From Chloroflexota bacterium (GTDB lineage Bacteria; Chloroflexota; Anaerolineae; Caldilineales; Caldilineaceae): 46,340 nt of DNA. Position numbers and translations under genes: made by a program. Location: contig DMDA01000061.1 in the NCBI GenBank assembly GCA_003451595.1, forward strand, positions 47,394-93,733. The letters run 5' to 3'. Under the pieces are notes generated by a model. It did no database searches. It was not told where the DNA came from and was given only the letters and a program-made list of their open reading frames with translations. This document shows, piece by piece, positions 37,036 through 46,340 of the stretch. The number at the start of each line of letters is the position of its first letter. Positions within the stretch are counted from its first letter, which is position 1.

Positions 37036-38289
37036 TCACCCCCGCACACCCAACATCCGCGCCAGTTTGCGGACAGTAAAGCGGTTGCGCAGATAGTGGC
37101 CGTTGTCCAACGCCAGAGTGGCTTCGGCGTCGCTGAGTCCCAGTTCCGCTGGCGTTGTCGGGCCACCGACGACGGTGAGCAGGCGGGCGATCTCAGCGGG
37201 CGGCGGCACCTGAGCTGCGATGGCCTGAATTTCATCCCAGTGATCGAGCACGCGGCGCTTGATAGCCGCATAGGTGACCGGCGTCATGTCGAGGAAGGCG
37301 CGATGATGACGCGCCACAGCTTCCGCCTCGGCGCCAAACGCCGCCTGGATCGCAGCCATCTCGGCGGCGCGCGCTGGCAGCTCAGCAGCTTCAAGACGCT
37401 CGGCCACCTCGGCGCGTGTGAGATGACGCACCTGTGCGTACAACTCCGCCATCATTACCGTCGCCACGCCGACCTTGGCGCCATGCAAGATCGCCGGACG
37501 CCCCTCGCGCAGCAACAGCATCTCCCAGAAATGGGACAGATGATGCTCTGAGCCGGACGCCGAGGCCGAATCGCCAAAATCAAGAATGCAGATGCCGGAC
37601 TCGATCAACGCCGCCATGAGCAGGCGAATACTCTCCGGTGTGGCCTGACCAATCGCGTCAGCATTGTCTGCGCAGAGTTTGGCGACGGCGTAGGTGCGCT
37701 GTGCGATTGTCGCATCATAGCGTTCGTCGCGCACCAGGTGACCGAGCCGGAAGTCGGCGACAGAGGTGAACTTGCCCAGGATATCGGCAAAGCCAGCCGC
37801 GATCATGGCGCGTGGCGCCTGCGCCAACACGTCCAGATCGGCAAAGATGGCGGCGGGTGCGTGCGTCGGCAGCGAAATTTTCACGCCGTCAATCAACATC
37901 GGCGCGCCGACCGAGGCAAAGCCATCCACGGAAGGCGCCGACGGCGTGGCAAGGAAGGGCAGCCCCATACGGTGGCTGACAAAGCGCGTGATGTCTGTGA
38001 TAGTGCCGGCGCCAGCGGCGATCAACGTGCGCGGCGCGCCATCGAGCGCCAGCAGCACCTGGTAGACGCGCTCGGCGTCGGCGACAACCTCCTGGCCGCG
38101 CAGAATGACCTTATGTACGTCGCAGCCAGCTCCCTGCAGTGCAACCTCCACCTTGTTGCCCAGCACTGCGTCGGTGTTAGCGTCAGCGACGATCAGGAAT
38201 TGGGTGAGCTGCTGCTGCTGACAGTAGCCGACCAATTGCTCCAGCGCGTCGTTAGCGACGACGACCGGATTGGGTTTGGCATAATGCAT
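37036..38289 (-). CDS. araM: Glycerol-1-phosphate dehydrogenase, AraM type
   Basis: A 417-residue NAD(P)-dependent dehydrogenase of the iron-containing alcohol dehydrogenase fold that reduces dihydroxyacetone phosphate to sn-glycerol 1-phosphate, the stereochemistry typical of archaeal lipids. Motifs fit AraM/EgsA: AGAGTITDITRFVSHRMGLP, TPSAPSVDGFASVGAPML, HAPAAIFADLDVL with AAGFADILGKFTS, then the metal ligands in SGSEHHLSHFWEM and LHGAKVGV. Ribosome site GAGGAG lies six bases before ATG 38289. In Bacillus the product feeds heptaprenylglyceryl phosphate; no prenyltransferase of that kind is visible here. It is convergent with mutL (10-bp gap) and divergent from the LysM hydrolase gene. Confidence 0.88.
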   Translation of the reverse strand: MHYAKPNPVVVANDALEQLVGYCQQQQLTQFLIVADANTDAVLGNKVEVALQGAGCDVHKVILRGQEVVADAERVYQVLLALDGAPRTLIAAGAGTITDITRFVSHRMGLPFLATPSAPSVDGFASVGAPMLIDGVKISLPTHAPAAIFADLDVLAQAPRAMIAAGFADILGKFTSVADFRLGHLVRDERYDATIAQRTYAVAKLCADNADAIGQATPESIRLLMAALIESGICILDFGDSASASGSEHHLSHFWEMLLLREGRPAILHGAKVGVATVMMAELYAQVRHLTRAEVAERLEAAELPARAAEMAAIQAAFGAEAEAVARHHRAFLDMTPVTYAAIKRRVLDHWDEIQAIAAQVPPPAEIARLLTVVGGPTTPAELGLSDAEATLALDNGHYLRNRFTVRKLARMLGVRG

Positions 38290-38471
38290 GATGATCTCCT
38301 CAACTTCGCTGATGTTTCAACTTCGGTAATCAGTGTCTGTTATGTCGTTTGGTGAACCGACGCCGCGCCCGGTTGCGTTGATTGTAAGGCAAGTGTAAAA
38401 GCGGGAGCAAGCCTACTTTCCCAAGATGCACATCTGCTACAGTGGGGTTTCCCCATGTTGCAGCGTTGGTT

Positions 38472-38489
38472 GTCCGCATCCATGCGGAC
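38472..38489 (+). repeat. Hairpin just before the ribosome site of the LysM hydrolase gene
   Basis: GTCCGCAT (38472-38479) and ATGCGGAC (38482-38489) are perfect complements around CC. The hairpin ends about ten bases before the GAGGAGG ribosome site and could tune translation. Confidence 0.5.
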
Positions 38490-38510
38490 GCTGAGCGATG
38501 AGGAGGAACC

Positions 38511-39803
38511 ATGCACACCCATCGATCCATGCCCATTTTATTGTTAACGGCGCTATTGGTCAGTCTATGGCCGCTGGCGCCGGTCACCGCACAAACAGCA
38601 AATTGCGCCCAAACCGTGACCGTACAGGCCGGCGACACACTCTCAACGATCGCCGGGCGCACGTTGGGCGATGCCAGCGCCTATGCGCGCATCGTGGCGG
38701 CCACCAATGCCGCCGCCGCCGTCGACACTACGTTCGCCGTGATCGAGAGCGCCGATCGCCTGCGCATTGGCTGGAAGCTTTGCATTCCAGGGGCGCAACA
38801 GAATGCCGCACCCGCTGCATCGACGCCTAGCGCAACCGAAGCACCGGCGTCGACCAGCGAAGATGGGGGCGGGCTGGTTGCAACTGATCCCTTCGACGGC
38901 GAGGCGCTGACCATCGACTACCTGCGCCAGCAGAACTACCCTGACCAGCAACTGGTCATCGAGGAGACGCTGGCGCCGGGCGTCAACTACAACCGCTACA
39001 TTGCATCCTACCGCTCCGAGGGGTTGCGCATCAACGGGCTGTTAACCGTGCCACAAGGTGAAGCGCCAGCCACCGGATGGCCGGTGATCATCTTCAACCA
39101 TGGCTATATCCCGCCCAGTGTCTACCGTCCAACTGAGCGCTACGTCGCCTATGTCGATGGTTTTGCGCGCAACGGCTACATCGTCTTTCGCCCCGACTAT
39201 CGCGGTCATGCCTTTTCAGAGGGGGAAGCGCGCGGCGCCTACGGCTATCCCGACTATACGATCGATGTGCTCAACGCCACCGCTGCACTGAAGAACCACC
39301 CGGCCGCCGATGCGAACCGTATTGGCATGTGGGGGCACTCGATGGGCGGTTACATCACGCTGCGGGCAATGGTCACCGACCCCGACATCAAGGCGGGCGT
39401 GATCTGGGCGGGCGTTGTCGCCAACTACCCAGACTTGCTCACGAAGTGGCGGCGCAGCAACAATACGCCTGCGCCTGCCGTCACTGCGCAAGCGCGGCGT
39501 TGGCGCACTCTGTTACAAGAACAATACGGCGCACCAGAGGACAACCCAGCGTTCTATGCGTCGATCTCCGCCAACAGCTATCTCGCCGATCTCTCAGGAC
39601 CGCTCCAGCTGCATCACGGCACGGCTGACACGTCAGTGCCCTACGAATTCTCGACGACGCTGCGCGATCAGCTGTTAGCAGCAGGGCAGGTGGGCGAACT
39701 CTACACCTATGCAGGCGATGATCACAACATTTCACAGGGTTTCAGCGAAGCCATGGCGCGCTCGCTTGCCTTTTTCGATCAACACGTAAAGAACGCCGAG
39801 TAG
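38511..39803 (+). CDS. Secreted LysM-domain alpha/beta hydrolase (S9-like peptidase or esterase)
   Basis: A 430-residue exported protein. The signal peptide is clear (MPILLLTALLVSLWPLAPVT, cleavage likely after AQT/TAQ near residue 28). A LysM-like carbohydrate-binding module follows at about 35-95 (VTVQAGDTLSTIAGRTLGDA), then a Thr/Ser/Ala-rich linker, then an alpha/beta hydrolase domain from about 140 with nucleophile S277 in WGHSMGG, a candidate aspartate in HHGTADTSVP and a histidine in GDDHNISQGF, the layout of the prolyl-oligopeptidase (S9)/dienelactone hydrolase group. Esterase and peptidase activity cannot be separated by eye. The LysM suggests cell-wall attachment. GAGGAGG lies about five bases before the start. 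A strong hairpin follows the stop. Confidence 0.9.
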   Translation: MHTHRSMPILLLTALLVSLWPLAPVTAQTANCAQTVTVQAGDTLSTIAGRTLGDASAYARIVAATNAAAAVDTTFAVIESADRLRIGWKLCIPGAQQNAAPAASTPSATEAPASTSEDGGGLVATDPFDGEALTIDYLRQQNYPDQQLVIEETLAPGVNYNRYIASYRSEGLRINGLLTVPQGEAPATGWPVIIFNHGYIPPSVYRPTERYVAYVDGFARNGYIVFRPDYRGHAFSEGEARGAYGYPDYTIDVLNATAALKNHPAADANRIGMWGHSMGGYITLRAMVTDPDIKAGVIWAGVVANYPDLLTKWRRSNNTPAPAVTAQARRWRTLLQEQYGAPEDNPAFYASISANSYLADLSGPLQLHHGTADTSVPYEFSTTLRDQLLAAGQVGELYTYAGDDHNISQGFSEAMARSLAFFDQHVKNAE

Positions 39804-39813
39804 ATGAAGTCAA

Positions 39814-39860
39814 AGCGGGCGGTGTGATGTGGACAGAGAATCCACATCACACCGCCCGCT
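39814..39860. terminator. Strong bidirectional hairpin between convergent genes
   Basis: Arms of 20 bases (39814-39833 AGCGGGCGGTGTGATGTGGA, and its exact complement 39841-39860) with a seven-base loop CAGAGAA. It sits between the stop of the LysM hydrolase and the end of the alpha-2-macroglobulin gene. No T-tract follows on either strand, so it may act with Rho or as an mRNA-end stabiliser. Confidence 0.75.
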
Positions 39861-39885
39861 CCGCAACGGCTGCGCCCAGCTCAGC

Positions 39886-46029
<6,144 letters not shown>

Positions 46030-46137
46030 AAGACCTCCTGTAGTTGGGATCGCTTTGTTCACCTGCGTCGAGCGATGGATGGGGAGTGCGTTTCAAGGTG
46101 CGCAGCCATGTACGAAGTCGACGGCACACCGGGAACG

Positions 46138-46166
46138 ATCATAGCCCTTTTTTCATGCAGGTGCAA
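46138..46166 (-). promoter_or_regulatory. Promoter for the alpha-2-macroglobulin gene
   Basis: On the minus strand TTGCAC (46166-46161), a 17-bp spacer and TATGAT (46143-46138). Transcription would start near 46131, giving a leader of about 100 bases before ATG 46029. Confidence 0.65.
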
Positions 46167-46224
46167 CCACCTTGAGGACGGTGCAGGGGCGGGGAATGTT
46201 CCCGTAATGCCAACAGCTGGCAGG

Positions 46225-46340
46225 TCACAGGGTTGCAGAAATTGTCACGCCAGCAGTTGGAAAACGGCGATCAAAGGTAAAGATGACGGTTTCGCCCGAT
46301 GTACGCGCTTCTGCCCACAGCAATGCATCGGCGAGCTTGA
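46225..46340 (-). CDS. PIN-domain (VapC-like) protein, 3' end only
   Basis: The gene enters from the right edge; 37 codons and a TGA stop (46227-46225) are visible, with no upstream part. They read KLADALLWAEARTSGETVIF, then TFDRRFPTAGVTISATL, the C-terminal beta-strand and helix of a PIN-domain ribonuclease: the aspartate in LADALLWAEA and the one in TFDRRF fit the third and fourth acidic positions of the active site. VapC-type toxins cleave tRNA or rRNA and pair with an antitoxin gene usually just upstream, here outside the window. The fragment is short, so the family call is moderate. Between it and the macroglobulin promoter I see nothing. Confidence 0.65.
   Translation of the reverse strand, partial: KLADALLWAEARTSGETVIFTFDRRFPTAGVTISATL

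Overview
The window is a compact, GC-rich bacterial chromosome segment without rRNA, tRNA, CRISPR array, prophage or intact insertion sequence that I can see. Gene content suggests a Chloroflexota bacterium, perhaps of the Caldilinea/Anaerolineae side: an F420-type luciferase-like oxidoreductase, a coxMSL-type molybdenum hydroxylase, an AraM-type glycerol-1-phosphate dehydrogenase, large secreted multidomain proteins and a secreted protease ending in FLPLVTR. This assignment is inference from gene types, not from a search.

Layout. 1-6.7 kb: the 3' part of pheT, a conserved membrane protein of unknown role, ribonuclease Z, and a UvrD-like helicase carrying a RelE/ParE-fold N-terminal domain. 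6.8-11.4 kb: an O-antigen-ligase-like membrane protein, then a TetR regulator with a readable promoter and operator, followed by two membrane proteins (one ABA4-like, DUF4281) whose upstream region carries a second operator copy. 11.5-14.7 kb (minus strand): an M19 dipeptidase and a hybrid PAS histidine kinase. 14.7-18.6 kb: a 0.5 kb structured intergenic region, an EamA permease, an ABC1/UbiB kinase and a GNAT acetyltransferase. 18.8-24.1 kb: a tiny membrane protein, an LLM oxidoreductase-SCP2 fusion, a MerR regulator with a classic 19-bp-spacer promoter, a DUF6069-like membrane protein with its TetR regulator (shared operator 12-mer), and a Gfo/Idh/MocA dehydrogenase. 24.2-30.7 kb: an MFS transporter, a large TPR regulator with winged helix and degenerate nucleotidyltransferase tail, and a divergent secreted clostripain-like protease. 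30.7-35.1 kb: a molybdenum hydroxylase operon (FAD, 2Fe-2S, molybdopterin subunits and a MoaD-like carrier) with a fragment of an Rpn-type protein wedged inside. 35.1-39.8 kb: mutL, AraM-type dehydrogenase, secreted LysM-hydrolase. 39.9-46.0 kb: a 2,047-residue alpha-2-macroglobulin. The right edge cuts the 3' end of a PIN-domain (VapC-like) gene.

The most informative non-coding signals are: an autogenous TetR promoter/operator with a TTG start set by its Shine-Dalgarno site; two genes (mutL and a tetR) that share an almost identical extended -10 box, 7-nt spacer and ATG, predicting leaderless mRNAs; a MerR-type promoter; and a set of near-perfect palindromes with a one-base centre (two clearly related, one nested inside 18-bp terminal inverted repeats) that look like a repeated intergenic element family.

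The best candidate for something not well described is the pair formed by the TPR-winged helix-degenerate nucleotidyltransferase regulator and the divergent secreted C11 protease with plant-type leucine-rich repeats and the FLPLV C-terminus. All functional statements come from reading motifs; no search was run.
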